The notes below the pieces were generated by a model. The model saw only the letters and a program-made list of their open reading frames with translations. It searched no databases and was not told the DNA's origin. Of a stretch of 64,000 nt of DNA, positions 35,409 through 44,368 are shown in pieces. Within the stretch, counting starts at the first letter, position 1. Every line of letters begins with the position of its first letter. Both the position numbers and the translations under genes were made by a program. Source of the stretch: JBCFBK01 sp038562555. Lineage in GTDB: Bacteria > Bacteroidota > Bacteroidia > Bacteroidales > Prolixibacteraceae. Location: positions 1-64,000 of the forward strand of contig JBCFBK010000020.1 of the NCBI GenBank assembly GCA_038562555.1. Direction: 5' to 3'.

Positions 35409-35474
35409 AAAAAAGGCGCGACTGTTTTACAATAGGTGGTAAACCTGTTTAAAGTCATGTTTACAGTCGTTGCC
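35409..35474 (-). terminator. Possible terminator after msrA
   Basis: On the minus strand an ACGACTGT/ACAGTCG stem with flanking GGC/GCC pairing encloses a ~30-nt loop and is followed by TTTTTTG. The loop is large, so the call is weak. Confidence 0.35.
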
Positions 35475-35531
35475 GGCTTTTGAACAGAAACGAATAAAGG
35501 ACTTGCAGCTTAAGACAAGTATCGGTAAAAG

Positions 35532-36149
35532 TCATTCTCCTGACTTGAGGCGGTCCCGGAATACCTTTCTGAATTTTTCCATCTTGGGCACGATGACGAG
35601 CTGGCAATACGACTGCGACGGGTTGTTTTCAAAATAGTTCTGGTGATAGTCTTCTGCCGGAAAGAAGTTTTTCCAGGCAGTGACTTCAGTGACAACCGGC
35701 CGATCAAAGACATTTTCCTGATTAAAGCGACTGATGATGGATTCGGCAATTTCTTTTTGCTGTTCGTTATGATAGAAAATGACCGACCGGTATTGGGTGC
35801 CCACATCGCCTCCCTGCCTGTTGAGGGTAGTGGGGTCGTGTGTGGCAAAAAAAACCTCAAGCAATTCGGAAAAGGAAATGATTTTCGGATTAAACTGAAT
35901 ATCGATGACTTCAGCATGGCCGGTGCGCCCGGTACAGACTTCCCTGTAGGAGGGATTGACAATGTCGCCACCGGAATAACCGGAAGTGACCGAAACTACT
36001 CCTTTTAACTCTTTGTAGACCGCCTCGGTACACCAGAAACAGCCCCCTCCCAACGTTGCAATTTCCATATCTGCTGATTTTGACTGGGCAACCAACCATG
36101 GCCCCAGTCCGGTTAATACAACTAACAAAAAAAACAGTTCTCGTTTCAT
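35532..36149 (-). CDS. msrA: Peptide methionine sulfoxide reductase A, secreted
   Basis: This 205-residue protein has a signal peptide (~1-22) and the MsrA active-site motif GGGCFWCTEAVY (nucleophilic Cys near residue 37). A conserved TSGYSGG segment and GTQYRSVIFY follow. It reduces methionine-S-sulfoxide in proteins; here it should act in the periplasm. It lies 4 bp after the small membrane protein gene on the same strand, so it is probably the last gene of a four-gene unit (37315-35532). Confidence 0.94.
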   Translation of the reverse strand: MKRELFFLLVVLTGLGPWLVAQSKSADMEIATLGGGCFWCTEAVYKELKGVVSVTSGYSGGDIVNPSYREVCTGRTGHAEVIDIQFNPKIISFSELLEVFFATHDPTTLNRQGGDVGTQYRSVIFYHNEQQKEIAESIISRFNQENVFDRPVVTEVTAWKNFFPAEDYHQNYFENNPSQSYCQLVIVPKMEKFRKVFRDRLKSGE

Positions 36150-36153
36150 AGAG

Positions 36154-36453
36154 TCACTTTCCGAATTTTATTCCGAGCCGGCGCATAGTTTTTTTTTCGA
36201 AACGCCAGAAAAATTCAAATTGCCCCAGTAAGGTACCTGTTGTCAATAAGGTCAACTGGTATACAGGTACCACCACAACAACATACATTAGGACTTTTAT
36301 ATAAAGAGGCCATTCCGGACTGTAATTTATCCAACTGAATATAAATGCTTTCGCAAACACAGTAATGCTTCCGCTTAATGAGAAGACCAGCAGGATCATA
36401 ATCAATTGCAGGTTCGACTTTACCTCCCATCGTTGTTTTAGCTTTTCAAGCAT
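36154..36453 (-). CDS. Small two-helix membrane protein (DUF6787-like)
   Basis: This 99-residue protein has two membrane helices (~16-38 and ~50-73) and a basic C-terminal tail (FWRFEKKTMRRLGIKFGK). I recognise it only as a Bacteroidota family of unknown function often seen beside msrA or housekeeping genes; the DUF6787 name is from memory. It starts 56 bp after the VTT-domain gene and ends 4 bp before msrA. No function is proposed. Confidence 0.6.
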   Translation of the reverse strand: MLEKLKQRWEVKSNLQLIMILLVFSLSGSITVFAKAFIFSWINYSPEWPLYIKVLMYVVVVVPVYQLTLLTTGTLLGQFEFFWRFEKKTMRRLGIKFGK

Positions 36454-36509
36454 GCTTCAATTTTTGGTCTAATATAATATTAAAACAAGAAGTTTGAAAA
36501 ATGGTTGCC

Positions 36510-37082
36510 TTAAAATGCACGGGTATGAAAAATGAGATAACCATAAAAGGCGAAACGGAAAACGCGGGATAAGGCTACCAGAAGAAATTTTTTCATTGGG
36601 TAGGCACTGGTACCTACCAGAATACTGACCGTTGCCCAGGGCAGCGGCGTCATCGCTGCAGTCACAATAAGGATGGATCCGTATTTGCGAAACAAGGGCC
36701 AGTAACGGCTGAAAAATCTCCTGCTCATATAACGGAAAATAACGACCCGCTGTAAGTAGCGTCCAATTAGAAAACTCAGAAAACCCGCGCCATAAGATAC
36801 AGCGGTGAAAAAGGCCAGGTTCATCCAGTAATGCCACTGGTCTCCCTTGTATAAAGCCCAGATCATAAAAATCTCCGGAGGAAACAAACCAAAAAACACC
36901 TCCGAAAAAACATAAATCATATAGACCAGGAGAGGCATGTCATAAAATCGTTCAAGCCATAAAGCCTGGTTTTTGTCAACTACATAATTTTTAAAAAGGA
37001 AATAGGCGACGGCGATAATGCCCATATATACCAATCCCCTCAGCAGGTTTTTCAGGAGAAACTGAATTTTGACTTTTGTCAT
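36510..37082 (-). CDS. VTT (DedA-like) domain membrane protein
   Basis: This 190-residue protein has about five membrane helices. It carries the VTT-type segments FFGLFPPEIFMIWAL (near residues 62-77) and TPLPWATVSILVGTSAYPMKKFLL (near 145-168), where the P-rich turn follows the re-entrant helix. DedA/VTT proteins are linked to lipid scrambling and membrane homeostasis. It overlaps the 3' end of the upstream pterin dehydratase gene by 4 bp, so the two are translationally coupled. Confidence 0.75.
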   Translation of the reverse strand: MTKVKIQFLLKNLLRGLVYMGIIAVAYFLFKNYVVDKNQALWLERFYDMPLLVYMIYVFSEVFFGLFPPEIFMIWALYKGDQWHYWMNLAFFTAVSYGAGFLSFLIGRYLQRVVIFRYMSRRFFSRYWPLFRKYGSILIVTAAMTPLPWATVSILVGTSAYPMKKFLLVALSRVFRFAFYGYLIFHTRAF

Positions 37083-37315
37083 ATTTTGATCTGATCGATT
37101 TTTTCAGCCAGCCCGTAATCGAGCTCCGTGATCTTTCCCTCGCTGTGGGTGGTCAATGTAATTTTAACCTTCTTATACCCAAACAAAAGAATATCCGGAT
37201 GATGATCCATCTCTTCTGCCAGTTCCCCAACTTTATTCACAAATCGTAAGGCTTGTTTAAAATTCGAAAAGGTAAATTCCCGCTCCAACTGCTCATTATT
37301 TGTTTTCCACTGCAT
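37079..37315 (-). CDS. Pterin-4a-carbinolamine dehydratase
   Basis: This 78-residue protein is a short member of the PCD family with the fingerprint EMDHHPDILLFGYKKVKITLTT (near residues 36-57), which carries the catalytic His pair. It dehydrates 4a-hydroxytetrahydropterin during aromatic amino-acid hydroxylation or, in bacteria, aids pterin metabolism. No hydroxylase is nearby. It heads the unit ending in msrA. The protein is ~20 residues shorter than typical PhhB at the N-terminus. Confidence 0.85.
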   Translation of the reverse strand: MQWKTNNEQLEREFTFSNFKQALRFVNKVGELAEEMDHHPDILLFGYKKVKITLTTHSEGKITELDYGLAEKIDQIKI

Positions 37316-37481
37316 AGCTTTCTGTTTACTCTTTTAACACGCTATAAAGGTGAATGTTTAAAAATTCGGGGATACTGTCTTCCGCTTCAGGCATCAAAGA
37401 TAATAATAAAGCTGAGCTGCAATAATCTTGAGAATGTGTATTAACTGGTGAACCGGAATACCCGATATGTGTTAAATCTGT

Positions 37482-37489
37482 TACTTTTG
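37482..37489 (+). promoter_or_regulatory. Promoter -7 box for the trans-sulfuration enzyme gene
   Basis: TACTTTTG matches TAnnTTTG, 37 bp before the ATG at 37527. No -33 element is obvious. Confidence 0.5.
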
Positions 37490-37526
37490 ACCTTTATTAA
37501 AATTTTTGACCTGAAAAAGTAATCTC

Positions 37527-38762
37527 ATGCAAGAAAGTTTCACCACCCGGTCGCTACACGTTCCTTTTCCAAAAAAAGACCCATATCAGGCGCTTGATAT
37601 GCCCGTATATGAATCGGTCGCCTTTGAATTTGAATCGTCTGAAGAAATCGCTTCGTGCTTCCGGGGAGAAAAGACTGCTCACGTGTATTCCCGCACCAGC
37701 AATCCGACGGTTGAATATTTTGAGCTTAAAATGAAGGCGCTGACGGGGGCGTGGCAGTCACTGGCACTTTCCTCGGGGATGGCAGCTATATCGAATACCA
37801 TTCTGGCATTGTGCAAAGCGGGAGACAACATTATTTCAAGTCCGAAGCTTTTTAGCCACAGCTATTTTCTTTTCACCCACAGCCTTTCCGCCTACGGACT
37901 TGAAACTCGTTTTGCAGATACCTGCGATCCTGAAGCAGTTGAGAAGCTGATTGACAAAAATACCCGGCTGATTTATCTGGAAACAGTCACCAATCCGCAA
38001 CTGGAGATTGCCGATTTGTCCCGCCTGGCCGAACTTGCCAACCGGTACGATCTTTTACTGGTAACCGACAGTACGGTCACACCACCGGTTATTTTCAGAT
38101 CGGCCGACTTTGGGGTTCACGTTGAAGTGATGTCGACCACAAAATTCATTTCAGGCGGGGCCACTTCATTTGGCGGACTGATCCTGGATAATGGCAATTA
38201 TGACTGGTCGAAGAACCCAAATCTTCGTCTTTTATCGGAAAAGTACGGGAAAGATGCTTTTATTGCAGCACTGCGAAAGAACATATACCGGCACCTTGGT
38301 TCGCCGATGACCGCTCACACGGCTCATTATCAGATTATGGGGCTGGATGTTCTGGAACTGCGTCTGAACCGGTGTTATGAGAATTGTATGGCCCTGGGCG
38401 ACTATCTGGCTGGTTGCCAGGCCGTAAAGAAAGTCGATTATCCCGGGCTGGGGGCGTCCGCATATCATGGGCTGGCGGTCAGACAGTTTTCCGGGAAACC
38501 CGGAGCGATTATGTCGTTCGATTTGGCGTCGAAGAAGGCCTGTTTCAACTTTATGAACCGGCTGAAACTCATTCGCCGTGCCACCAATCTGAATGATAAT
38601 AAATCATTGATTATACATCCCTTTTCAACGATATATGCGGAGTTTTCTGAAGAAGAACGGGAAATAATGGATATCAGGGACACCATGATGAGGCTGTCTG
38701 TCGGTATTGAAGCTGCTGCCGATTTGATTAACGATATTGGGCAGGCGCTAAAAGAGGAATAG
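37527..38762 (+). CDS. Trans-sulfuration PLP enzyme (O-acetylhomoserine sulfhydrylase/methionine gamma-lyase type)
   Basis: This 411-residue protein is a Cys/Met metabolism PLP enzyme. It has YSRTSNPTVEYFE (near residues 55-67), the cofactor segment LALSSGMAAI, and the Schiff-base Lys in VMSTTKFISGG (near residue 200). Substrate choice among homoserine sulfhydrylation, cystathionine cleavage and methionine gamma-lysis is not decidable by eye; the family signature is shared. The product acts in sulfur amino-acid metabolism in the cytoplasm. It has its own promoter box. Confidence 0.8.
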   Translation: MQESFTTRSLHVPFPKKDPYQALDMPVYESVAFEFESSEEIASCFRGEKTAHVYSRTSNPTVEYFELKMKALTGAWQSLALSSGMAAISNTILALCKAGDNIISSPKLFSHSYFLFTHSLSAYGLETRFADTCDPEAVEKLIDKNTRLIYLETVTNPQLEIADLSRLAELANRYDLLLVTDSTVTPPVIFRSADFGVHVEVMSTTKFISGGATSFGGLILDNGNYDWSKNPNLRLLSEKYGKDAFIAALRKNIYRHLGSPMTAHTAHYQIMGLDVLELRLNRCYENCMALGDYLAGCQAVKKVDYPGLGASAYHGLAVRQFSGKPGAIMSFDLASKKACFNFMNRLKLIRRATNLNDNKSLIIHPFSTIYAEFSEEEREIMDIRDTMMRLSVGIEAAADLINDIGQALKEE

Positions 38763-38807
38763 CCTGGTCCGGCGGAAGGCAGAAAAAAGCAGAAGCGCTT
38801 TTTGTTG

Positions 38808-39512
38808 TTAGCTGTCAAGTACCAGACTTGCCGTGTGGCAGGCTGCAATTGCGGCCGTTTCGGTGCGCAGGCGGCTTTTACCGAGTTCAACAGGTATGAA
38901 ATTTGCCTGAATGGCCAGCGTGATCTCTTCTTCTGAAAAATCACCCTCCGGCCCGATCAGGACCAGGTTAGACCGGCTGCCGGCCAGTTCATCTTTCAGC
39001 CGTAGTTTATCCTGCTCATAACAGTGGGCGATGAACTTTTTGCCATCAAACCGGCTTTGCAGGACGTTACTTAGCGGAGTGAGTTCGTTGAGTTTGGGCA
39101 GACTGGCTTTCAGCGATTGCTTCATGGCCGCAATCATCACTTTTTCAAGGCGGTCGTGTTTTAATACCTTTCTTTCTGAATGATCACAAAGAACCGGTGT
39201 GATCTCGTCGATCCCGATTTCCGTTGCTTTTTCAAGAAACCATTCAAAGCGGTCTGTATTTTTTGTTGGGGCAACAGCCAGGTGCAGATAATGACTTCTT
39301 TTTTCGAAGCCTTTAATCCGGCTGACGACTTCCACCCGGCAATGCTTTGGATTGTCTTCAGTAATTTTAACGATATAGAAATTCCCTTTCCCATCCACCA
39401 GGTTAATCAGGTCGCCTTTTGCCAGCCTTAACACGCGAATAGCATGTTTTGATTCCGTCTCCTCCAGCAGGTAGGTTTGTCCCGTAATGCCGGGTGTGTA
39501 AAAAAGCTGCAT
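38808..39512 (-). CDS. rsmE: 16S rRNA (uracil1498-N3) methyltransferase
   Basis: This 234-residue protein has an N-terminal PUA-like domain and a SPOUT methyltransferase domain with a C-terminal knot. The SAM motifs are VLIGPEGDFSEEEI (near residues 180-193) and ELGKSRLRTETAAIAA (near 208-223), diagnostic of RsmE. It modifies U1498 of 16S rRNA. It follows the sixA-like gene by 10 bp on the same strand. Confidence 0.94.
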   Translation of the reverse strand: MQLFYTPGITGQTYLLEETESKHAIRVLRLAKGDLINLVDGKGNFYIVKITEDNPKHCRVEVVSRIKGFEKRSHYLHLAVAPTKNTDRFEWFLEKATEIGIDEITPVLCDHSERKVLKHDRLEKVMIAAMKQSLKASLPKLNELTPLSNVLQSRFDGKKFIAHCYEQDKLRLKDELAGSRSNLVLIGPEGDFSEEEITLAIQANFIPVELGKSRLRTETAAIAACHTASLVLDS

Positions 39513-39522
39513 AAGGAAGAAA

Positions 39523-40017
39523 TTATTTATAAAGACGGGGCACTAACTGAAAGGCCAGTTTGCCTTCCCGGGCGGATACTTCTTTCCAGGTCGCGGCCTG
39601 GAAGTCAATTCCCACTGTCGAGCAGGTTGGCATGTCTTTGTTAAAAAGCTTAACCAGATTATTAACCAGGTAATAAACGGTTGGATTATGGCCGAAAACG
39701 AATACCGTCTGGGCGGTTTCCGGCAGGTTTCTGATGATCTCTAAAAAATCCTGGGTGGTTACGCCTTCATAAAGATCATCTTCCACCAGAATCCGCGAAA
39801 CGGGGTAACGAAGCGTTTCAGCAAAAATAGTCGCCGTTTTGTAAGCGCGTTTCGCCGGACTGGAAAGGATCAGATCGGGAATGACCCGGTCTTCTTTTAA
39901 CGCCAGACTTATAATTTTCGCATCCTCTTTTCCCTGACTTCGCAGTTTCCGGTTAAAGTCATCATCATACCCATAGGGTACCGCTTTGGCATGCCTTACA
40001 ATAACAATCCGTTTCAT
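39523..40017 (-). CDS. SixA-like phosphohistidine phosphatase
   Basis: This 164-residue protein belongs to the histidine phosphatase superfamily, with the phospho-acceptor in IVRHAKA (His9, replacing the usual RHG by RHA) and the second His in FGHNPTVYYLV (near residue 109). SixA removes phosphate from His-containing phosphotransfer proteins. SixA is typically ~160 residues, as here. It precedes rsmE in a two-gene unit. Confidence 0.85.
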   Translation of the reverse strand: MKRIVIVRHAKAVPYGYDDDFNRKLRSQGKEDAKIISLALKEDRVIPDLILSSPAKRAYKTATIFAETLRYPVSRILVEDDLYEGVTTQDFLEIIRNLPETAQTVFVFGHNPTVYYLVNNLVKLFNKDMPTCSTVGIDFQAATWKEVSAREGKLAFQLVPRLYK

Positions 40018-40120
40018 TGTGTGAATAATTTATTAACTCAGGTTCCGTGATTCCTTCCCGGTTTTAATTTTTATCTCCTCTAATTTAAACTATTTTTATC
40101 ACGAAAACAGATAAAACCTA

Positions 40121-40630
40121 ATGATGATTAAAATTGGTTTAATTTCCGATACCCACAGCACAATCAGCCCGCGAACGCTGCGGTTTCTGGAGCCGGTTGA
40201 CGAACTTTGGCACGCCGGAGACATAGGCTCTGTTGTGCTTGCCGATCAGCTTGCCAGGTTTAAACCTTTTCGTGCTGTACACGGAAATATTGATGATCAG
40301 GTAATCCGGCGGATGTTTCCGGAAACGCTCCGCTTTAGCTGCGAACAAGTCGACGTTCTTATGACGCATATCGGAGGCTCGCCGGGGCGCTATGACCGGC
40401 AGATCAGGAACGAGATTCATTCCGAACCTCCCGGACTGTTTATCTGCGGACACTCCCATATTTTAAAAGTCATGTTTGATAAAAAGAACAATTTTTTATA
40501 CATCAATCCCGGTGCTGCGGGAAATCAGGGCTTTCATCATGTCTGTACCGCGCTCCGGTTCAGTATCGATGCTGCCGTTATCCTGGATCTTGAAGTCCTC
40601 GAATTTGAAAGATCAGCATTTTACACCTGA
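40121..40630 (+). CDS. YfcE/MJ0936-type metallophosphoesterase
   Basis: This 169-residue protein has the metal ligands of calcineurin-like phosphoesterases: SDTHS (Asp and His near residues 9-11), HAGDIG, HGNIDD, THIGG and CGHSHI, with NPGAAGNQG closing the fold. YfcE-type enzymes hydrolyse phosphodiesters such as cyclic nucleotides or nucleotide-linked substrates. The physiological substrate is unknown. A second ATG at 40124 could be the start. It is convergent with prmA. Confidence 0.86.
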   Translation: MMIKIGLISDTHSTISPRTLRFLEPVDELWHAGDIGSVVLADQLARFKPFRAVHGNIDDQVIRRMFPETLRFSCEQVDVLMTHIGGSPGRYDRQIRNEIHSEPPGLFICGHSHILKVMFDKKNNFLYINPGAAGNQGFHHVCTALRFSIDAAVILDLEVLEFERSAFYT

Positions 40631-40676
40631 TTTGTTTCAGGAGGTCTGCCATGTTTTATGTCCTCCCGCTTTTGCT

Positions 40677-41510
40677 TTATTTTGTAAAGGTACACGCCAC
40701 CCAGTTATTTTTTTGCCTGGTCATGCCTTTTTGAAGGAAGAGTTCCGCCGCTCTGCCAATGACCGCCTCCAGATCATTACTGTAAAAGCCGCTGACAAGG
40801 AGAATTCCTCCTTCATTCAATACGGAAAGATATTTTTCCAGGTCCTGCAAAATGATGTTTCGCTGAATATTAGCCAGGATCACATCAAATTTAGGCATAT
40901 TGGCCAAAAGTCCTGCGTCGCCCGTAAATACCTTCAGATTGCCAATCCTGTTTAGGATAGCATTTTCGCGGGTGTTTTCGTACGCCCACTCGTCAATGTC
41001 GATCGCCGTCACTTCCCTGCACCCGCGCATGGAGGCGAGGATACCCAGGATTCCCGTTCCGCACCCCATGTCCAGTACCGCTTTGTCATTCAGGTCGAGT
41101 TCAAGCAGATGTTCTATCATCAGCGAGGTTGTCTCATGATTGCCGGTACCAAAGGCCATTTTTGGTTCGATGATGATTTCATAATTCGCTTTTGGAAAAT
41201 TTTTGTGAAAGGGCGTTCTCACCAGACACTCTTTTCCAATCAGAAGCGGTTGGAAATAATTTTTTTCCCACTCTTCATTCCAGTTGATATCGGGCATTTT
41301 ACTGCCGGAGTAACTGAGTTTAAAGGGCAATCCTGTGACGACTTCATCGATTCTGCCCATGTCCGCATTGTTGGCAGGTATGAAGGCGTGAAGTCCTTCT
41401 TCTGTCTCATCAAAGGCTTCGAAATCCAGTTGAGACAGGTAGGCCGTAAGGATTTCGCGATTTATCTCATTGTCGGGCGTGAGTATGAATGTAACTTTCT
41501 GATAGTGCAT
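40677..41510 (-). CDS. prmA: Ribosomal protein L11 methyltransferase
   Basis: This 277-residue protein has a small N-terminal substrate-recognition domain (~1-100) and a Rossmann methyltransferase domain with the SAM motif LDMGCGTGILGI (near residue 147) and the NIQRNIIL segment that follows motif IV. It trimethylates L11. It is the last gene of a long minus-strand block that includes coaE and ybbR. Confidence 0.92.
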   Translation of the reverse strand: MHYQKVTFILTPDNEINREILTAYLSQLDFEAFDETEEGLHAFIPANNADMGRIDEVVTGLPFKLSYSGSKMPDINWNEEWEKNYFQPLLIGKECLVRTPFHKNFPKANYEIIIEPKMAFGTGNHETTSLMIEHLLELDLNDKAVLDMGCGTGILGILASMRGCREVTAIDIDEWAYENTRENAILNRIGNLKVFTGDAGLLANMPKFDVILANIQRNIILQDLEKYLSVLNEGGILLVSGFYSNDLEAVIGRAAELFLQKGMTRQKNNWVACTFTK

Positions 41511-41526
41511 TTATTGGATTTTATTA

Positions 41527-42252
41527 CTATACAAAATTTCTTTCCTTTTTGATCGTTTCGTAGGCCTCGCTGACTTTCTGGAATTTTTCTTTGGCTGCCC
41601 GCTGGATGTCTTCACCGAGGTAGGCTACTTTATCCGGATGATATTTTAAAGCCATGGTCCGGTAGGCTTTTTTAATCTCTTCGGTCGTTGCAGTTGGTTC
41701 TATTTCCAGTATTTTGTAGGCTGCATCACCATTGCCGGTGAACATCGATTTTATGGATCCGAAATCTTTTTCACCGATACCCAGGCTTAAGGCGATATGT
41801 TTCAGCAAATCCTGTTCGTGAGAACTGACATGTTCATCGGCCCGGGCAACTCCAAAAAGAAAATGAAGCATCTGCAGTCGCGACGAATAATCCATGTTCT
41901 TCCGGATCTGATGACACACATCGGTTACCGGAATCGACTGTTTTAAAAGGTCACCAAGCATGGTAACCGCATGTCTGGCTGAATCAGCTCCAAAAGAGCG
42001 AACCAGAAATTCTTTCACATAATTCAGTTCCGATTTCATAACTTTGCCATCGGCTTTCATAATAGCCGCAATAAGTACCAGCAGGCTCATCACATATCCG
42101 CCGGTAGTTGTTTTCCTGCTGCTATCGGGCTGGTTTTCGGCTGTTGCACCCTCATCGAACATAGAGCCGACAACAAACCCAAGTATACCACCCAGCGGGC
42201 CCAGGAAGGCCCATCCCAATCCGCCGGCAATCCATTTTCCAAATTTATCCAT
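41527..42252 (-). CDS. djlA: TerB/DnaJ-domain protein (DjlA-like)
   Basis: This 241-residue protein opens with a glycine-rich, weakly hydrophobic N-terminus (~8-30), has a central TerB-like helical domain (~50-165) and ends in a J-domain with the HPD motif (TMALKYHPDKVAYLG near residues 197-211). DjlA-like co-chaperones stimulate DnaK ATPase at the membrane. It overlaps coaE by 8 bp. Confidence 0.88.
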   Translation of the reverse strand: MDKFGKWIAGGLGWAFLGPLGGILGFVVGSMFDEGATAENQPDSSRKTTTGGYVMSLLVLIAAIMKADGKVMKSELNYVKEFLVRSFGADSARHAVTMLGDLLKQSIPVTDVCHQIRKNMDYSSRLQMLHFLFGVARADEHVSSHEQDLLKHIALSLGIGEKDFGSIKSMFTGNGDAAYKILEIEPTATTEEIKKAYRTMALKYHPDKVAYLGEDIQRAAKEKFQKVSEAYETIKKERNFV

Positions 42253-42835
42253 GCGCTCTGAATTTTTTGTCCAATTCCATTAACTGGGGAATGATGAGTT
42301 CCTTATTGTCATTGTTCAGAATGTAGTCTGCCAGTTGGATTTTATCGTTATCCGGCCATTGTTTTGACATTCTGTTTTGTATTTCCTGCTCCGTTATCTC
42401 CTCCCTGGCCATGACCCGTTTTATCCGTTCTGCTGCCGGTGCCGTGACGAGGATATTGTAATCCATGGATGAATAGAAACCGCTTTCGAACAGGATTGCA
42501 GCTTCATAAACGACGTAGGGCGAATTTTGTTTTGCCACCCAATTGATAAAATAATTCCTTACTTCGGGGTGAACGATTGACGCGACTTTTTCGAGCAGGG
42601 CCGGCGAATTGAAAATCAGTTCCGCCAGTTTCCTCCGGTCGAGCAGATAGCCGCCTGAAACGTATACGTCCTCTCCGAATTGTGAAATGAGCTGGTTGCG
42701 AATGTGTTGCGAGCTGTTCATGATTTCTTTCGCTGCCGTATCTGCAATAAAGACCGGAATGTTCAGTACAGTAAAAAATTTGCAAACAGTAGATTTGCCA
42801 CTTCCTATGCCTCCTGTAATCCCTACTTTATACAT
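42245..42835 (-). CDS. coaE: Dephospho-CoA kinase
   Basis: This 196-residue protein starts at the ATG at 42835. It has the P-loop GITGGIGSGKST near the N-terminus and the lid segment EITEQEIQNRMSKQW (near 156-170). It phosphorylates the 3'-OH of dephospho-CoA, the last step of CoA synthesis. It lies 4 bp after ybbR and overlaps djlA, so it is in the same unit. Confidence 0.94.
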   Translation of the reverse strand: MYKVGITGGIGSGKSTVCKFFTVLNIPVFIADTAAKEIMNSSQHIRNQLISQFGEDVYVSGGYLLDRRKLAELIFNSPALLEKVASIVHPEVRNYFINWVAKQNSPYVVYEAAILFESGFYSSMDYNILVTAPAAERIKRVMAREEITEQEIQNRMSKQWPDNDKIQLADYILNNDNKELIIPQLMELDKKFRAHG

Positions 42836-42839
42836 GGTA

Positions 42840-43838
42840 TTATCTCTCAATTAAATATTCTATTTGCGACGGGGAAAGAGACACCGAACGCACAAAAGGC
42901 GGTTGGCTTTCAATGGTTAACCGCAACAAATCCTCTTTTTTCTGAATGTCTTCGAATGAAGCGCTGATCCGGAAGTCGCCTGGCTTAACTTCTTTAAAAC
43001 GGCTCAACCCGATCATGAAACTTACGGTAACTTCATCCGGAAACAGGTTAATCTGCATTTCTTCCGGAACGCCGCTGATCGTAACGGGCACCTTAACCTG
43101 TTTTTCGGTGAACTCTTCCACCGGAATTTCAAGAAGAACACGTTTTGTCTGCAGGATCAGATTATCGTACTCTTTCAGCGCTATATTTTGCCTGATCGTT
43201 CTGTTCACATCTTTGTAATGCTGATAACTTGTGCTCACAAAGCTTAGGGTGTCAATGACCGACTTTGGACCGGAAACCAATACCGAGTCGGGTATGGTGT
43301 TGATGGCATCACTGAGAAAATGCTGTTGTTTCAGTTCGAAGCTGACATTCGGCCTGACTTTTACCGGCCTGCTGGCAACTTTATCGAAAACAAAGACCAG
43401 TGTGTCCGGATGAATGGCAGTAATATTCAACTCATTGCTCACCTGCTCAGACAATTGGCCGATAAACTGCCCCGTAGGGATTACAAAATCCGATTTTTTA
43501 GACTGCTCCAATTTTCCCGCGGTGAACTCGTTGACATTAAAAATCAGGGGTGTAAAGGCCATGCTTAGCTTATACCGAAGCAAGGTAAACCCAAATGAGT
43601 TTACCCTTAACACAAAATTGTCGGGAGGACGATTGGCAAGTATTTTATTGGCGGGCCAGTTGGTATACCTGACCGGAAAGGTAAGTTCCACCGAGTATTG
43701 CTTGTTAAGTGCATTTAAAAACCACAGCGTTGTCGCAATAGAAACACATACCAGATAAACGGCGAGTTTACGGTTATTTTTCAATCGGAAGGCCCTTAAA
43801 ACTGCCTGTAATTTGCTATATGGCTGACTGTCGTTCAC
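42840..43838 (-). CDS. YbbR-domain membrane protein
   Basis: This 332-residue protein has one N-terminal membrane helix (~25-42, VYLVCVSIATTLWFLNAL) and two or three YbbR-like beta domains (near residues 140-235 and 240-330, each with VPVTI and similar strands). YbbR is linked in Firmicutes to the c-di-AMP cyclase and membrane-associated functions; its role in Bacteroidota is unclear. The gene sits between yajC and coaE, a common arrangement. Confidence 0.78.
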   Translation of the reverse strand: MNDSQPYSKLQAVLRAFRLKNNRKLAVYLVCVSIATTLWFLNALNKQYSVELTFPVRYTNWPANKILANRPPDNFVLRVNSFGFTLLRYKLSMAFTPLIFNVNEFTAGKLEQSKKSDFVIPTGQFIGQLSEQVSNELNITAIHPDTLVFVFDKVASRPVKVRPNVSFELKQQHFLSDAINTIPDSVLVSGPKSVIDTLSFVSTSYQHYKDVNRTIRQNIALKEYDNLILQTKRVLLEIPVEEFTEKQVKVPVTISGVPEEMQINLFPDEVTVSFMIGLSRFKEVKPGDFRISASFEDIQKKEDLLRLTIESQPPFVRSVSLSPSQIEYLIER

Positions 43839-43848
43839 GCACTCAAAG

Positions 43849-43882
43849 ATAAAAAAAAAGGGCTGGTTAAATGTCAGCCCTT
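43849..43882 (-). terminator. Rho-independent terminator after yajC
   Basis: On the minus strand AAGGGCTG pairs with CAGCCCTT and is followed by nine T bases. It separates the nusB-DUF1573-yajC unit from ybbR downstream, so ybbR-prmA likely depend on readthrough or another promoter. Confidence 0.85.
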
Positions 43883-43901
43883 CGCATGAAAGTTTTTCAG
43901 G

Positions 43902-44216
43902 CTATTTTTGGGGGGTAACATCAGTCATGTCCTTTACCACTGCACTTTTGTCAACCCTGAGTTTCACATTTTCATCAACCTGTAATACGATATACGTATC
44001 TTTTATTTCCGCTACTTTCCCGTAAATGCCTCCGGTGGTAACCACTTTATCACCTTTGGCGAGACTTTCACGGAATTTTTTAAGTTCTTTCTGCCTTTTT
44101 ACCTGAGGCCGGATCATAAAAAAATAAAAAATAACCATGATCAGGATCAGTGGTAAAAATGCGGTAAATGGATTGGCATCAGTTCCTTGTGGCTGGGTCA
44201 TCAATAAATAATTCAT
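43902..44216 (-). CDS. yajC: Preprotein translocase subunit YajC
   Basis: This 104-residue protein has one N-terminal membrane helix (~17-40, AFLPLILIMVIFYFFMIRPQ) with the conserved IRPQxKRQKE segment after it, then a soluble domain with GDKVVTTGGIYGKV. YajC joins SecDF in the protein-export complex. The terminator follows it. Confidence 0.93.
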   Translation of the reverse strand: MNYLLMTQPQGTDANPFTAFLPLILIMVIFYFFMIRPQVKRQKELKKFRESLAKGDKVVTTGGIYGKVAEIKDTYIVLQVDENVKLRVDKSAVVKDMTDVTPQK

Positions 44217-44368
44217 TTGTATAAATTTTAAAAGTAGGTTTCTGCAACTTTCGAATCAACTTCAATTTCTAAAATCAGTTTCCAACGGATAGAACAGCCA
44301 GGGATGGAAGGTCATTCTAATTTCCGGTTGGCGTTTTCCAAATCATTGTTATTGTATCATTTAAGAGT